From: Candidatus Hydrogenedentes bacterium ADurb.Bin170
GTDB lineage: Bacteria > Hydrogenedentota > Hydrogenedentia > Hydrogenedentales > CAITNO01
NCBI GenBank assembly: GCA_002070275.1
Contig: MWCY01000032.1
Location: 1 to 33,586, forward strand
Length of the DNA stretch: 33,586 nt
Direction of reading: 5' to 3'
The position numbers and the translations under genes were made by a program. Below the pieces are notes generated by a model that was not told the origin of the DNA, searched no databases, and saw only the letters and a list, made by a program, of their open reading frames with translations. Shown piece by piece: positions 1 through 8,433 of this stretch. Position 1 is the stretch's first letter; the number at the start of each line of letters is the position of its first letter.

Positions 1-551
1 TCCTTTTGGTTAGGCTCATAGGCCGTTTTTTTGTGTTCACCAAGAGTGAACCAAACGATGACCCCGTTTGTCCAAATAATTTACAGAAACTATGGTACGT
101 TATCTTGTCAACTTTTTAAATCGTCCCTAATAGCCGGATAAGGAGGCTGTAGATCGTTTGGGCGGGAGGCTTGGGTACGTTTTTGAATTATCTCAGTCCG
201 CATCAGGAAGATTGTCCTTTGCAGGTAAGAGAGCATCGTTTTGAGTGCGTGCCCGCCCCAGAAATCAGGGAGAACAGTCCTCTTCACCGAAACAACGATA
301 TTGAAAGCGCGTGTCACAACGCACAAGTAAATGGCATTGAGAAAGAAACTAGCCGACCGATGCATGGTTCGCCCAAGGCGCTGAGAAAAGCAGGCCCTTC
401 AACGAGGCGCATCTGGAAAGAGTGTCCCGCATAAACCCCGCCACTGGAGCCCCATCCTTCGCCGATTTCACACGAATTGATTTTTGTCATATCATCTCTT
501 CACATTGTTGACATTTTAGGATTTTCTTTGTGCATACCATTTAGGCCCACA

Positions 552-565
552 CCTTATCGATAAGG
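552..565. promoter_or_regulatory. 14-bp perfect palindrome, possible operator
   Basis: CCTTATCGATAAGG is a perfect palindrome lying about 80 bp upstream of the -35 element of the zinc-ribbon/LemA/M48 operon. Its symmetry would suit a dimeric regulator, but no second copy was noticed in the window, so the role is only a guess. Confidence 0.2.
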
Positions 566-644
566 CTTACTGACGAGGTGTTTCTTTTGTTCGCCTTCGT
601 TCGCCTTCGCCCGTGATGCTTATTTTTGGGGATACTGCTGTTCT

Positions 645-674
645 TTGATTATTCCGGATTTTTAAAGATACAAT
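645..674 (+). promoter_or_regulatory. sigma70-type promoter, probably leaderless transcript
   Basis: TTGATT, an 18-bp spacer and TACAAT end six bases before the ATG at 681. A normal start site 7 bp beyond the -10 box would fall on the ATG itself, and no Shine-Dalgarno sequence precedes it. The simplest reading is that the operon is transcribed from its start codon as a leaderless message. Confidence 0.45.
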
Positions 675-680
675 AGCTTT

Positions 681-1118
681 ATGAAATGTCCAGCCTGTTT
701 CGAAATATTGCTGACCCTCGAATATCAGGATGTCGAGGTGGATTATTGCGCCGCCTGTCAGGGTGTCTGGCTCGATGCGGGGGAACTTGAGCTGCTTCTC
801 GGCGAGGCACGGCTGTCGGAAGCGTTTCTGACAGCAGGCAGCAAAGCAGTGGCAGCCGGTGAAAAGAAACGGCTGTGCCCTCTGTGCGATCATGCCATGG
901 ACAAAGAAGTGACGGGAGGCGCGAAACCGGTTGTTTATGACCGCTGTCCAAAAGGGCATGGGCTTTGGTTTGATCACGGAGAATTGCTTGCTGTTATTCA
1001 GTCGGACTGCACAGAAGGGGACGTGCGCACTGTTTCTCTGTGGCTGCAGGAGATGTTTCCGCCTTCCACGGAGCAGTATGGCGTTGAAAATCAACCGGAT
1101 AAAGGAGTTTCATCATGA
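681..1118 (+). CDS. double zinc-ribbon (zf-TFIIB-like) protein
   Basis: A 145-residue soluble protein with two tandem zf-TFIIB-type ribbons. The first has CPAC at residues 3-6 and CAAC at 23-26, followed by the family signature GVWLDAGEL. The second has CPLC near residue 66 and a variant second knuckle, CPKGH, in which the fourth cysteine is replaced by glycine with a histidine next to it, followed by GLWFDHGEL. The ribbons should bind zinc structurally; the biochemical role is unknown. The stop codon overlaps the LemA start by 4 bp (ATGA), so the two are translationally coupled and probably act together with the M48 protease downstream. The start is chosen because the first cysteine knuckle begins at residue 3; there is no Shine-Dalgarno sequence. 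Confidence 0.8.
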   Translation: MKCPACFEILLTLEYQDVEVDYCAACQGVWLDAGELELLLGEARLSEAFLTAGSKAVAAGEKKRLCPLCDHAMDKEVTGGAKPVVYDRCPKGHGLWFDHGELLAVIQSDCTEGDVRTVSLWLQEMFPPSTEQYGVENQPDKGVSS

Positions 1119-1693
1119 CAGGTACGATTATCCTGATTGCCGCAGGGGCAGTGCTGCTTATTTTTGTATGGTGGATGATCGCCATTTTTAACGGACTTGT
1201 GCGACTTCGCAATGCTGTTAAAAATGCCTGGGCGCAGATAGATGTACAGCTGAAGCGGCGGCACGACCTGATTCCCAATCTGGTTGAAACGGCGAAGGGG
1301 TATATGAAGCATGAACGGGAAACGCTGGAAAGCGTAATAAAAGCACGGAACCAGGCGGCGGAAGCATCGAAAAATTCGGCGGGTGCATCGGCTCAAGGCG
1401 CCCTTGAAAGCGGATTGAGCGGCGCCCTTCGCAATTTTATGGTGGTGGTCGAGCGCTATCCGGATCTGAAAGCGGACACCTTGTTCAGCAATCTGCAGGA
1501 AGAGCTCGCCTCCACAGAAAACCGCATCAGTTTTGCCCGCCAGGCGTACAACGATGCCGTCATGATGATGAACAATAAAGTGGAAATGTTTCCGGGCAAT
1601 ATTGTGGCAGGCATGTTCAATTTCAGCAAGGAGAGTTTCTTCGAAATTGAGGTTGAAGCCGAACGTGCTGTTCCTGAAGTATCGTTTTCCTGA
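1115..1693 (+). CDS. lemA: LemA family membrane protein
   Basis: A 192-residue protein with one N-terminal membrane segment (about residues 4-24) followed by the hallmark LemA stretch around residues 36-60 (NAWAQIDVQLKRRHDLIPNL) and a helical soluble domain rich in Ala, Glu and Asn, with the usual LSNLQEEL- and ENRISFARQAYN-like segments. Length matches the family (about 180-200). LemA proteins are often encoded beside HtpX/M48 proteases, exactly as here, and are thought to work in envelope maintenance, although their molecular role is not settled. A strong AAGGAG lies 9 bp before the ATG, which overlaps the upstream stop. Confidence 0.92.
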   Translation: MTGTIILIAAGAVLLIFVWWMIAIFNGLVRLRNAVKNAWAQIDVQLKRRHDLIPNLVETAKGYMKHERETLESVIKARNQAAEASKNSAGASAQGALESGLSGALRNFMVVVERYPDLKADTLFSNLQEELASTENRISFARQAYNDAVMMMNNKVEMFPGNIVAGMFNFSKESFFEIEVEAERAVPEVSFS

Positions 1694-1747
1694 GCGTAGT
1701 TTCTTTGTCCCCGGCGTAACGGGCGACAATCGGCAAAGGGGCGGTTC

Positions 1748-3016
1748 ATGTTTGAATTGATTCAGGCGAATCAGCGCCGTTCCAGATGGCTCCTCGCAGG
1801 CATGTTTCTTGTGCTGCTGGGCGTGGGGTTTACCATCGGCGCGCTTATGCTGCCCACTCCCGAACAGGCGCTTGCCGGTGGTATCATCGGCATGGGCGTT
1901 GCCTTTATGATTTGGGCACTGCAGGCACTGATCGCCTGGTCTTCAGGCGACCGGCTCCTCATGGCAGTCGCAGGTGCCCGACAGATTCAAAAGGCAGATC
2001 ACCCGCAGCTTTTTAATGTAGTAGAAGAGATGACTCTTGCCGCCCGGCTTCCTGCTGTACCGCAGGTCTATATTATCGAAGACATGTCGCTGAATGCCTT
2101 TGCAACAGGCAGAAAACCGGAGAAGGCAGCTGTTGCTGTGACGGCGGGGCTGCTGTCCAAACTGAATCGGGATCAGCTGCAGGGTGTGATTGCCCATGAG
2201 ATAGCCCATATCGCCAATCGGGACACCGAGTTCATGACCTTTGCAGGCATTATGCTGGGCTCCATTATTCTGATCACAGAACTGTTTCATCGTTCCATCT
2301 GGTATGCGACCCGGACCACGGGAAGCATGCGCCGCTACAGTTCCAACCGTTCAGGAAAAGACGGAAATGCAGCCCTTCTTGTCCTGCTGGTTATTTCGAT
2401 GGTGCTCGCCGTTCTGGCTCCCCTGCTCGCACAGATTCTGTATTTCGCCTGCTCCCGGCGCCGTGAATATCTGGCAGATGCGGGCGGCGCCGTATTCACA
2501 CGCTATCCGGAAGGGCTGGCAAGCGCACTGGAAGTGATCGCCGGAAATCCCGGTGACAAAGAGACAACGAGCCGTGCCATGGCGCCTATGTATATCATCA
2601 ATCCGCTGCAGAGCGCCCGTTCTTTTAACAGCCTCTTCAGCACGCACCCGCCGGTGGATGAGCGTATCCGCATCTTGCGGAACATGAGCGGCGGAACAGC
2701 ATACAGGGATTATGCGGCTGCCTGGGAAAAAGTCAGCGGAAGCAAAGCCGTTGATATGCCCGCTTCCGCCATGGCCTTTACGGCAGCACAATCTGCCGTT
2801 CCGGCAGCTCAGGACAGTGCGGCAGCTGCGGCTTCTTCCGTTCCGGCGGATCAGGATGCCCGGCAGCGCCATCGGGAAACGGCTGAAATGCTTCGCCGCA
2901 TGCATCATTACCGCCTGATCACCTGCTCCTGCGGTCTGAAAGCCAAAATTCCGCCCCAGTATCCTCATGCCGCAGTGAAATGTCCCCGCTGCGGAAAAAT
3001 GCACAGAATTGCGTGA
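1748..3016 (+). CDS. M48 (HtpX-like) membrane metalloprotease with C-terminal zinc ribbon
   Basis: A 422-residue membrane peptidase. Two transmembrane segments near residues 14-36 and 40-64 are followed by the zinc-binding HEIAH (H150, E151, H154) and the third ligand in the segment RRREYLADA (E240); another hydrophobic stretch lies at about 207-235. These are the M48B/HtpX catalytic elements, so the enzyme should be active, with its active site at the cytoplasmic face and misfolded membrane proteins as the usual substrates of the family. Residues 345-375 are an Ala/Pro-rich linker, and the extreme C-terminus is a four-cysteine ribbon (CSC...CPRC) not found in E. coli HtpX. An AAAGGGG precedes the ATG. 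It lies 54 bp after lemA in the same operon. Confidence 0.93.
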   Translation: MFELIQANQRRSRWLLAGMFLVLLGVGFTIGALMLPTPEQALAGGIIGMGVAFMIWALQALIAWSSGDRLLMAVAGARQIQKADHPQLFNVVEEMTLAARLPAVPQVYIIEDMSLNAFATGRKPEKAAVAVTAGLLSKLNRDQLQGVIAHEIAHIANRDTEFMTFAGIMLGSIILITELFHRSIWYATRTTGSMRRYSSNRSGKDGNAALLVLLVISMVLAVLAPLLAQILYFACSRRREYLADAGGAVFTRYPEGLASALEVIAGNPGDKETTSRAMAPMYIINPLQSARSFNSLFSTHPPVDERIRILRNMSGGTAYRDYAAAWEKVSGSKAVDMPASAMAFTAAQSAVPAAQDSAAAAASSVPADQDARQRHRETAEMLRRMHHYRLITCSCGLKAKIPPQYPHAAVKCPRCGKMHRIA

Positions 3017-3052
3017 TCGGTTTCTTATTAAAAAAAAGTACAGGTGTGACCC

Positions 3053-4279
3053 ATGCCCGGATTAACTCATCGTGTATTGGTGGATTCCGTCCTTATCGGA
3101 GGCGGTGCGCCGGTTGTCGTGCAGGCAATGACCAATACAAACACGGAAGATGCGCTTTCCACTGCTGAGCAGTGTGCGGCTCTGGCTGCGGCCGGTGCGG
3201 AATTGGTGCGTATTACAGTGAACACGCCCCGAGCCGCCGGGGCAGTTCCGGAAATAGTGCTGCGCCTGAGAGATGCGGGATATCCCGTGCCCCTGATCGG
3301 CGATTTCCATTACAACGGGCACAAACTGCTGCAGAAGCATCCGCAGTGTGCCGAGGCACTGGCAAAATACCGGATCAACCCGGGTAATGTCGGTCAGGGT
3401 GATGCCCGGGCGATCCATTTTTCTGAAATTTGCGCCATTGCCCGGGATCTGAAAAAGCCGGTTCGTATAGGCGTAAATGCCGGATCGCTGGATCAGGCAT
3501 TGCTGGAAAAACTGCAGCGGGAAAACCTGAAACAGCCGCACCCCGACGCTGCGCAGGAAGTATTTAACCGGTGCATGGTGCTGTCAACACTGCAGTCCGC
3601 CGAGCAGGCACTTGAAGCGGGGCTTTCGGAAAACCAGATTATTCTTTCCTGTAAAAGCAGCCAGCCCGTCGATCTTATCACGGTCTACCGGAGTCTTGCA
3701 GAAAAAACACGACAGCCTCTGCATCTCGGATTGACCGAAGCCGGGCTGGGCGCAAAGGGGCTGATCTGGAGTGCCGCCGCCATGGGGATTCTCCTGGAAG
3801 CCGGTATAGGCGATACCATCCGTGTTTCTCTTACGCCTGAGCCGGGAGGCGACCGATGCGGCGAAGTCTATGCTGCCCAGGAACTGCTGCAGGCACTTGG
3901 CCTGCGCCAGTTTTCGCCTTCCGTCACTGCCTGCCCCGGATGCGGGCGCACCTCGGGCGATGCTTTTCAGCGTCTGGCGGCGGACACACAGGCATATATC
4001 CGGATGCGCCTGCCCCTGTGGCGGGAACAGTATCCGGGCGTGGAAACACTGAAGGTGGCGGTCATGGGGTGTGTCGTCAACGGCCCGGGAGAAAGCCGTG
4101 CCGCCCACATCGGGATTTCCCTTCCTGGCAGCAACGAAGCGCCTTTATGCCCCGTCTATATGGACGGTGAAAAGCAGTGCAGTCTTCAGGGAAGCATGGA
4201 GGAAATTACCCGGTCGTTTCTCGGTCTGCTGGAAGACTATGTGATACGGCGTTTCGGCACGCCGGAAAGCGCTGACTGA
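3053..4279 (+). CDS. ispG: 4-hydroxy-3-methylbut-2-enyl diphosphate synthase
   Basis: IspG (GcpE) reductively opens the cyclic diphosphate MEcPP to HMBPP in the penultimate step of the MEP isoprenoid pathway, using a [4Fe-4S] cluster. The 408-residue protein has the N-terminal TIM-barrel half with the INPGNVG segment near residue 107, and the cluster-binding C-terminal half with CPGCGR (near residue 294) and GCVVNGPGE (near residue 340), whose three cysteines and glutamate ligate the cluster. Length fits the two-domain bacterial form without the plant/chlamydial insertion. AGGTG lies 7 bp before the ATG. The gap to the M48 gene is only 36 bp, so read-through is likely. Its C5 products feed the polyprenyl phosphates needed by the prenyltransferase at 29900. 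Confidence 0.97.
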   Translation: MPGLTHRVLVDSVLIGGGAPVVVQAMTNTNTEDALSTAEQCAALAAAGAELVRITVNTPRAAGAVPEIVLRLRDAGYPVPLIGDFHYNGHKLLQKHPQCAEALAKYRINPGNVGQGDARAIHFSEICAIARDLKKPVRIGVNAGSLDQALLEKLQRENLKQPHPDAAQEVFNRCMVLSTLQSAEQALEAGLSENQIILSCKSSQPVDLITVYRSLAEKTRQPLHLGLTEAGLGAKGLIWSAAAMGILLEAGIGDTIRVSLTPEPGGDRCGEVYAAQELLQALGLRQFSPSVTACPGCGRTSGDAFQRLAADTQAYIRMRLPLWREQYPGVETLKVAVMGCVVNGPGESRAAHIGISLPGSNEAPLCPVYMDGEKQCSLQGSMEEITRSFLGLLEDYVIRRFGTPESAD

Positions 4280-4304
4280 ACGTCGCATCTGTCCGGCTTA
4301 TGCC

Positions 4305-4619
4305 TTATGCCTCCTCAGGAGGAACAGAGGCCCCGCTTTCATCAGCCTTTTCATGCGCTTCCTCTTTGTGCCTCTCACCTAAAAAAGTCTGCCTGAAAAG
4401 AGCACGTTCCTGTTTTTTGTAGACAAGCCGTGTAAAATGAATATCCAGAAAAGCGATATAGACCACTGCCCCCAGCAGGCAGAGCAGGCTGCCCCAGAAA
4501 ATCATGATGAACCGATAATCGGCGTCTCCCCGGAGCAGGGGATCACTGAAGAGTACGAGGACAAAGGCGCCTGCCAGACAAAGGAGGCCTGTCAGACGCC
4601 ATAATGTTCTTGCCTTCAT
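4305..4619 (-). CDS. small two-TM membrane protein, unknown
   Basis: A 104-residue protein that I do not recognise. Two hydrophobic segments (about residues 8-25 and 36-57) are followed by a charged tail ending in an acidic, Glu/Ala/Ser-rich stretch. Both termini are predicted to be cytoplasmic. AAAGG lies 7 bp before the ATG at 4619. It follows the glycine-zipper gene by 19 bp and is probably co-transcribed with it. It converges with ispG, with 25 bp between the stop codons. Confidence 0.7.
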   Translation of the reverse strand: MKARTLWRLTGLLCLAGAFVLVLFSDPLLRGDADYRFIMIFWGSLLCLLGAVVYIAFLDIHFTRLVYKKQERALFRQTFLGERHKEEAHEKADESGASVPPEEA

Positions 4620-4638
4620 GCTGTACCTTTCTGCAGAC

Positions 4639-5265
4639 TCAGGGAAGGGCTACACGCTCTTCATAACGTTCTCCCGATGGCGTAGTTACGGTGCGCACTG
4701 TAAAACGCTGTGCTGTGCCGGGAGCCGGAGCAGTTGATCGCACTGCCGGAGCTGCTGCCGCACCTGGTGCGGGAAGGGTCGCGATGGGGTGGGTGTCAAC
4801 CAGCGGCACGGCACGGGGAATCGGCGCCTGTACTGCCGGTACGGCGACGCGCCTCACAGGCACTGCCACTGCAGTACGGACGGGGACTCCGGCGGGACGA
4901 TACCAGGTCACCGGTCGGGCGCTATGGTATACGACCGGGCGCAGAGGCGGTCTTATGTGATAGTACGGGCGGGGTGCATAGTAGGCATGATGCCGCACGG
5001 GCATAATATACGGGTATGGCGCTGTGCTTCTGTAGTAGTGGGGGCGGCTGGCACTGCCAATGGCGGCACCCGCCAACGCGCCGATGCCCGCTCCGATAAG
5101 CGCACCTTCACCTGTCCGGCCCGAGTAGCTTCCGATAAGAGCACCGGTTCCTGTTCCGAAAGCGCCGCCGATGAGCGCACCTTCCGCCACATACTGTGCA
5201 AAGCCTGCAGGCACAGGAACCAGAAGGATGAGGAGAAGACAGAAGATTGTTTTTTTGAGTTTCAT
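4639..5265 (-). CDS. glycine-zipper envelope protein
   Basis: A 208-residue exported protein. A typical signal peptide (lysines at 2-5, hydrophobic core to about 20, cleavage near AGFA-QY) is followed at residues 28-73 by two rounds of the EGALIGxxxG glycine-zipper pattern with GxxxG spacing, as in YMGG/OmpA-type Gly-zipper proteins that insert in or stiffen outer membranes. Residues 75-130 are rich in Pro, Tyr, Arg and His, then an Ala/Pro-rich linker leads to a polar C-terminus. The AAGGAG 8 bp before the ATG at 5265 fixes the start. The function is unknown; an envelope-associated structural role is inferred from the zipper and the signal peptide. Confidence 0.8.
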   Translation of the reverse strand: MKLKKTIFCLLLILLVPVPAGFAQYVAEGALIGGAFGTGTGALIGSYSGRTGEGALIGAGIGALAGAAIGSASRPHYYRSTAPYPYIMPVRHHAYYAPRPYYHIRPPLRPVVYHSARPVTWYRPAGVPVRTAVAVPVRRVAVPAVQAPIPRAVPLVDTHPIATLPAPGAAAAPAVRSTAPAPGTAQRFTVRTVTTPSGERYEERVALP

Positions 5266-5410
5266 GGCAGATCTCCTTTCTACGCACGTCAGGCATCGTT
5301 TGTTCTGATAAAATAGACGCTTTCAGGAGAAAAAATATTCATTCGTCATGATGCCTCTTTCGCTTCCGTCCTTTTTTGCAGGCTTTTCGCCTGAACCTGT
5401 GTCACTTCAG

Positions 5411-5416
5411 TACAAT
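5411..5416 (+). promoter_or_regulatory. candidate -10 element for truA
   Basis: TACAAT ends 8 bp before the truA ATG, with no Shine-Dalgarno sequence between. The -35 region at 17-18 bp is not convincing. If functional, it would give an almost leaderless message, like the promoter at 645-674. Confidence 0.3.
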
Positions 5417-5424
5417 ACCAGTCT

Positions 5425-6207
5425 ATGGATACAACATGTCTAAAAGCTACGGTCCGCTATCAGGGCACCCGCTTTTGCGGATGGCAGCGTCAGGATAACG
5501 GCAGGACGGTACAGGGCGAAATTGAAACGGCACTGTCCCGGATCGCCGACCGACCGATTGCAGTGCAGGGCGCCGGCAGAACAGATGCAGGCGTTCATGC
5601 GCTGGGGCAGGTTTTTTCATGCCTGTGGCAGGGCAGCCCTCCGCAGCGGCTGGCACACGGGTTGTGCAAAATGCTTGCCCCGGAAATCCGCATCGAATCG
5701 CTTGAGCCGGTGCGGGATGATTTCAATGCGCGTTTTGATGCGAAAGGGAAACGCTACGTCTATTCCTTCTCATTAAACCGCCATGCCGATCCGCTGCAGT
5801 CGCTTTTTGTCTGGCACGTTCCCTACCCGGTCGATCTGGACCTTGTCCGGCAGGGTCTGTCAATCATTACAGGCCGCCACGATTTCGCCGGATTTCAGAG
5901 TCAGGGTTCGCAAAGCAGAACCACCGTGCGAACCCTCGTCTCGGCGCGTCTGTATCCTGGCGCCTGGTGCGGCCCTGCAGATGCGAAAAACACCTGGACG
6001 CTGGAGTTTATTGGCGACGGATTCCTGTACAAGATGGTCAGAAATCTGTGCGGCACGCTGATCGGAGTGGGGCGAGGCAGGTTTCCTCTGTCTTTCATTG
6101 AAGACAGCCTTTCCCGGGGTGCGCCTTTTCTCGGACACTGTGCGCCTCCCCATGGGCTGGCGCTGGCAGAGGTGTATTACGAGGATCTCCCGGGAAATAC
6201 TCACTGA
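5425..6207 (+). CDS. truA: tRNA pseudouridine(38-40) synthase TruA
   Basis: TruA isomerises uridines 38-40 in the anticodon arm of tRNAs. The 260-residue protein has the family landmarks in order: YQGTRFCGWQ near residue 10, the catalytic loop GAGRTDAGVHALGQV around residues 50-64 with the nucleophilic aspartate, NARFDAKGKRYVY near residue 96, HDFAGFQ near residue 152, and the C-terminal GDGFLYKMVRNLCGTLIGVG. Length is normal for the family. The ATG at 5425 gives the expected N-terminus although no ribosome-binding site is visible; a TACAAT box lies immediately upstream. Confidence 0.97.
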   Translation: MDTTCLKATVRYQGTRFCGWQRQDNGRTVQGEIETALSRIADRPIAVQGAGRTDAGVHALGQVFSCLWQGSPPQRLAHGLCKMLAPEIRIESLEPVRDDFNARFDAKGKRYVYSFSLNRHADPLQSLFVWHVPYPVDLDLVRQGLSIITGRHDFAGFQSQGSQSRTTVRTLVSARLYPGAWCGPADAKNTWTLEFIGDGFLYKMVRNLCGTLIGVGRGRFPLSFIEDSLSRGAPFLGHCAPPHGLALAEVYYEDLPGNTH

Positions 6208-6214
6208 CCAGGGC

Positions 6215-6244
6215 TTGTTTTTTAAACAATACATTCATCATAAT
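6215..6244 (+). promoter_or_regulatory. candidate promoter for the radical SAM gene
   Basis: TTGTTT and CATAAT are separated by 18 bp, placing a start near 6251 and leaving a leader of about 40 nt with AAGGAG just before the ATG at 6292. Confidence 0.35.
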
Positions 6245-6291
6245 TCCGGGGGCGGCAATCTTCCCCGACCGGTGCACATTAAGGAGCTTCC

Positions 6292-7404
6292 ATGGCAGAT
6301 AAAGCCAGACAGCAGATGATGGCATGGGCATACGACCTTTTCCAGCGTATGTACAGCGAGGCACCGTACCGCCTGTCTCCGTCCGGGAAAGCGCTTCCCG
6401 CCTGGCATTATTTTATTGAAGTGACCCGGCGCTGCAACCTGCGCTGCAGGATGTGCCAATATCTGTCCTATCTGGAAAATGTGCCCGTTGCCGAACAGAA
6501 AAAAGGCGAATTGTCTCTGGACGAGTGGAAAAATGTAGTCGACCAGACCAACCGGCTGGGGCTCATCACCTTCACCGGAGGGGAACCTCTGGTGCGTTCG
6601 GATTTTTTTGATCTGCTCGCCTATGCATCAGTCAGAAGGCGGACGCATTTTATCAGCAATGCCACCATGCTGAAAGAGGCAGCGGTTCACTCCTGTGTGG
6701 AACTTGCGCCTGCCCGGCTCGGCGGAAAAGGATTGAATGCCCTCGGCGTGTCTCTGGAGGCGCCGGACGAATTGCATGATGAAATCCGGCATCAGAAAGG
6801 CGCCTTCGAAAAATCCACCGATGGCGTAAGGCTGCTGACTGAAGCGCGGAAAAAAGCGGGCAAGACCTGCCCGCTGATCCATATTACAACGGTGATTCAG
6901 CAGGCAAATGTACATGTGCTGGCGGAGATGCCCGCACTGGCGGCGTCGCTCGGAGCCGATTCACTCAATCTGGTAACCGAAACACGGCTCCACGATCTCC
7001 CCGGTCTCGGGGAGGAACCGCCCGGAAAGTGGCGCGCATCCGATTTGGAATGGCCCCGTGTTGACCGGACTGCTCTGGAAAAAGCCCTGGCGGAAACGGA
7101 TGAAGCGGCGCGGCGTCACAACATTGAATTGCGTCTGCCCCGCATGCCCCGGGAGGAACTGCTGAAGTATTATGACGGCGGAATCGATGCGCGGCAGTAT
7201 ACCTGCCGCAGCCCCTGGAACACACTCATTATCGGGCGGACAGGAGATGTCTTCCCCTGCTGGCTTCAGAAAATCGGCAATGTGCGGGAAGAAAAACTGG
7301 CGACTATGTGGAATTCCGCACAGACCCGGGCTTTCCGGCGCGCATGCAGAAACTGTTTGTTTCCGGTGTGCCCGGGCTGTTGTTTTATAGAATACAAAAA
7401 ATGA
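6292..7404 (+). CDS. radical SAM / SPASM domain protein
   Basis: A 370-residue radical SAM enzyme. The cluster motif is CNLRCRMC (C48, C52, C55), followed by the TFTGGEPL SAM-binding segment near residue 94. The C-terminal third is a SPASM-type domain: cysteines in YTCRSPWN and DVFPCW, then CRNC, VCPGCC at the very end, enough to hold one or two auxiliary Fe-S clusters. The ISNATM and SLEAPDELHD segments occupy the usual strand positions of the barrel. SPASM enzymes modify peptides or small cofactors, or mature other enzymes; nothing nearby identifies the substrate. No small precursor-peptide gene is visible beside it. AAGGAG with 5-bp spacing supports the start. The next gene starts 72 bp later and may be co-transcribed. 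Confidence 0.88.
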   Translation: MADKARQQMMAWAYDLFQRMYSEAPYRLSPSGKALPAWHYFIEVTRRCNLRCRMCQYLSYLENVPVAEQKKGELSLDEWKNVVDQTNRLGLITFTGGEPLVRSDFFDLLAYASVRRRTHFISNATMLKEAAVHSCVELAPARLGGKGLNALGVSLEAPDELHDEIRHQKGAFEKSTDGVRLLTEARKKAGKTCPLIHITTVIQQANVHVLAEMPALAASLGADSLNLVTETRLHDLPGLGEEPPGKWRASDLEWPRVDRTALEKALAETDEAARRHNIELRLPRMPREELLKYYDGGIDARQYTCRSPWNTLIIGRTGDVFPCWLQKIGNVREEKLATMWNSAQTRAFRRACRNCLFPVCPGCCFIEYKK

Positions 7405-7476
7405 TACAGTTTGCTGTTCCGGGTCAATGCGCACCCTCAGGCGCCGTATCATCTAAAACCGGAGGGGTTTGTCTGT

Positions 7477-8430
7477 ATGGCTAATGCAGTTCAGATACTG
7501 CTCATCTTTCTTGCCTCGGTTCTTGTGGGACTCTGGGGCTGCGGCATGCTCATGGACACCGGACTTCTGCACGGGTTTGAAGCGGAAGTCGCTGTCGCCC
7601 TTTGTATTGCAGCCGCCTATGCGCTTGTGCAATGCCTGTTTCATGGAGGCACGCTCCTTTTGAAGCCAGCCCGGGGCGCGGGGGTACTTATTGCGGAATC
7701 TCTGTCGCAATTATCGGCGCTGATCCTGCTTCTCTCTCTGGCACATGTCCGGCTGCCTCTTCCTGCCGCAGCGTCTTCCCTGCCCGCACTGGTTACGCCG
7801 CTCCTCTACTTTGCACTTTTTGTGGGCTTGCATCTTTTCTTCAAGCTGATGTTTTTTTTCGCAGCCGTACAGGGAACGCCGGTATCCCGTGCTGCATCGC
7901 TGTTCTGGTTTTTGCCTGCAGGGCTGTCTGTTGTGGTAATGGCAGGGGCAGCGGGCAGTTATCTGCTGTCGCTGGAGAACGTAAGTCTGTTAAAACAGGT
8001 AACACCTGAACAGATCATGATAGGCGACGTTACTATGACCGCGCGCCTGCTTCCGGAGAAAAAAGCACTGCTTTTCCCCATGAAAAAGCAGCCGGGCAGA
8101 ACAATCAGCCTCTTTTTTGCGCTGCCGCCCGAATTAAAAAAGGAAGTGCCGCCGCTCTTTGTCCGTATCAGAAGCACTTCGGAATCTGCAGATACGGGAA
8201 AAGCGCTGTTCCGGGCAGCACCGTCCCGCACCACACGCTACCGGCTTGCACCGGTGGACGGCGCATGGAATGCCATCAGTTTCGACAGTGCACTGCTGGC
8301 GCCTGATACAGCATCCATTCTTGTTGACTGGACAGAGAAGGATCCCGCCGACTGGCGTGCGCGGCTGGGTCTGAAAAAAGCACCGGTCTCTTCATACCGT
8401 CTGTGGGTGGCAGATCCTGTGATTCAATAA
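7477..8430 (+). CDS. membrane protein of unknown function
   Basis: A 317-residue protein that I do not recognise. The N-terminal half has about five hydrophobic segments (roughly residues 5-26, 36-55, 65-85, 95-120 and 140-165). The C-terminal 150 residues form a soluble, beta-rich domain with no motif known to me. The ATG at 7477 is chosen over the in-frame TTG at 7411 because GGAGGGG sits 9 bp upstream and the protein then begins directly with a membrane segment. It probably follows the radical SAM gene in one transcript. The stop codon is only 3 bp from the stop of the convergent lipoprotein gene, so there is no room for a separate terminator. Confidence 0.7.
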   Translation: MANAVQILLIFLASVLVGLWGCGMLMDTGLLHGFEAEVAVALCIAAAYALVQCLFHGGTLLLKPARGAGVLIAESLSQLSALILLLSLAHVRLPLPAAASSLPALVTPLLYFALFVGLHLFFKLMFFFAAVQGTPVSRAASLFWFLPAGLSVVVMAGAAGSYLLSLENVSLLKQVTPEQIMIGDVTMTARLLPEKKALLFPMKKQPGRTISLFFALPPELKKEVPPLFVRIRSTSESADTGKALFRAAPSRTTRYRLAPVDGAWNAISFDSALLAPDTASILVDWTEKDPADWRARLGLKKAPVSSYRLWVADPVIQ

Positions 8431-8433
8431 GGC

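Larger units (their letters stand above)
1..680. other. gene-poor left edge
   Basis: No reading frame here looks like a gene. The two overlapping frames of about 85 codons on opposite strands (108-365 and 171-434) have no recognisable motif, no Shine-Dalgarno sequence and unconvincing composition. Base composition is visibly more AT-rich than in the genes to the right. Visible small structures are a hairpin with stem GTTCAC/GTGAAC at 35-51, a perfect 14-bp palindrome CCTTATCGATAAGG at 552-565, and a 10-bp tandem duplication TCGCCTTCGT/TCGCCTTCGC at 591-610. The last 40 bases hold a promoter for the following gene. Confidence 0.5.

Noticed and set aside
108-434. Two opposing frames of 85-87 codons near the left edge
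   Set aside because: No start signals, no motif, and they overlap each other over most of their length.
1-680. A tRNA or small RNA gene in the long gene-free stretch
   Set aside because: No cloverleaf-compatible arms, no GTTCRANYC T-arm in the right setting, and no strong promoter-terminator pair was found.
6245-6277. GGGG/CCCC-rich sequence after truA as a terminator
   Set aside because: The stem is short and imperfect and no U-run follows in either direction.
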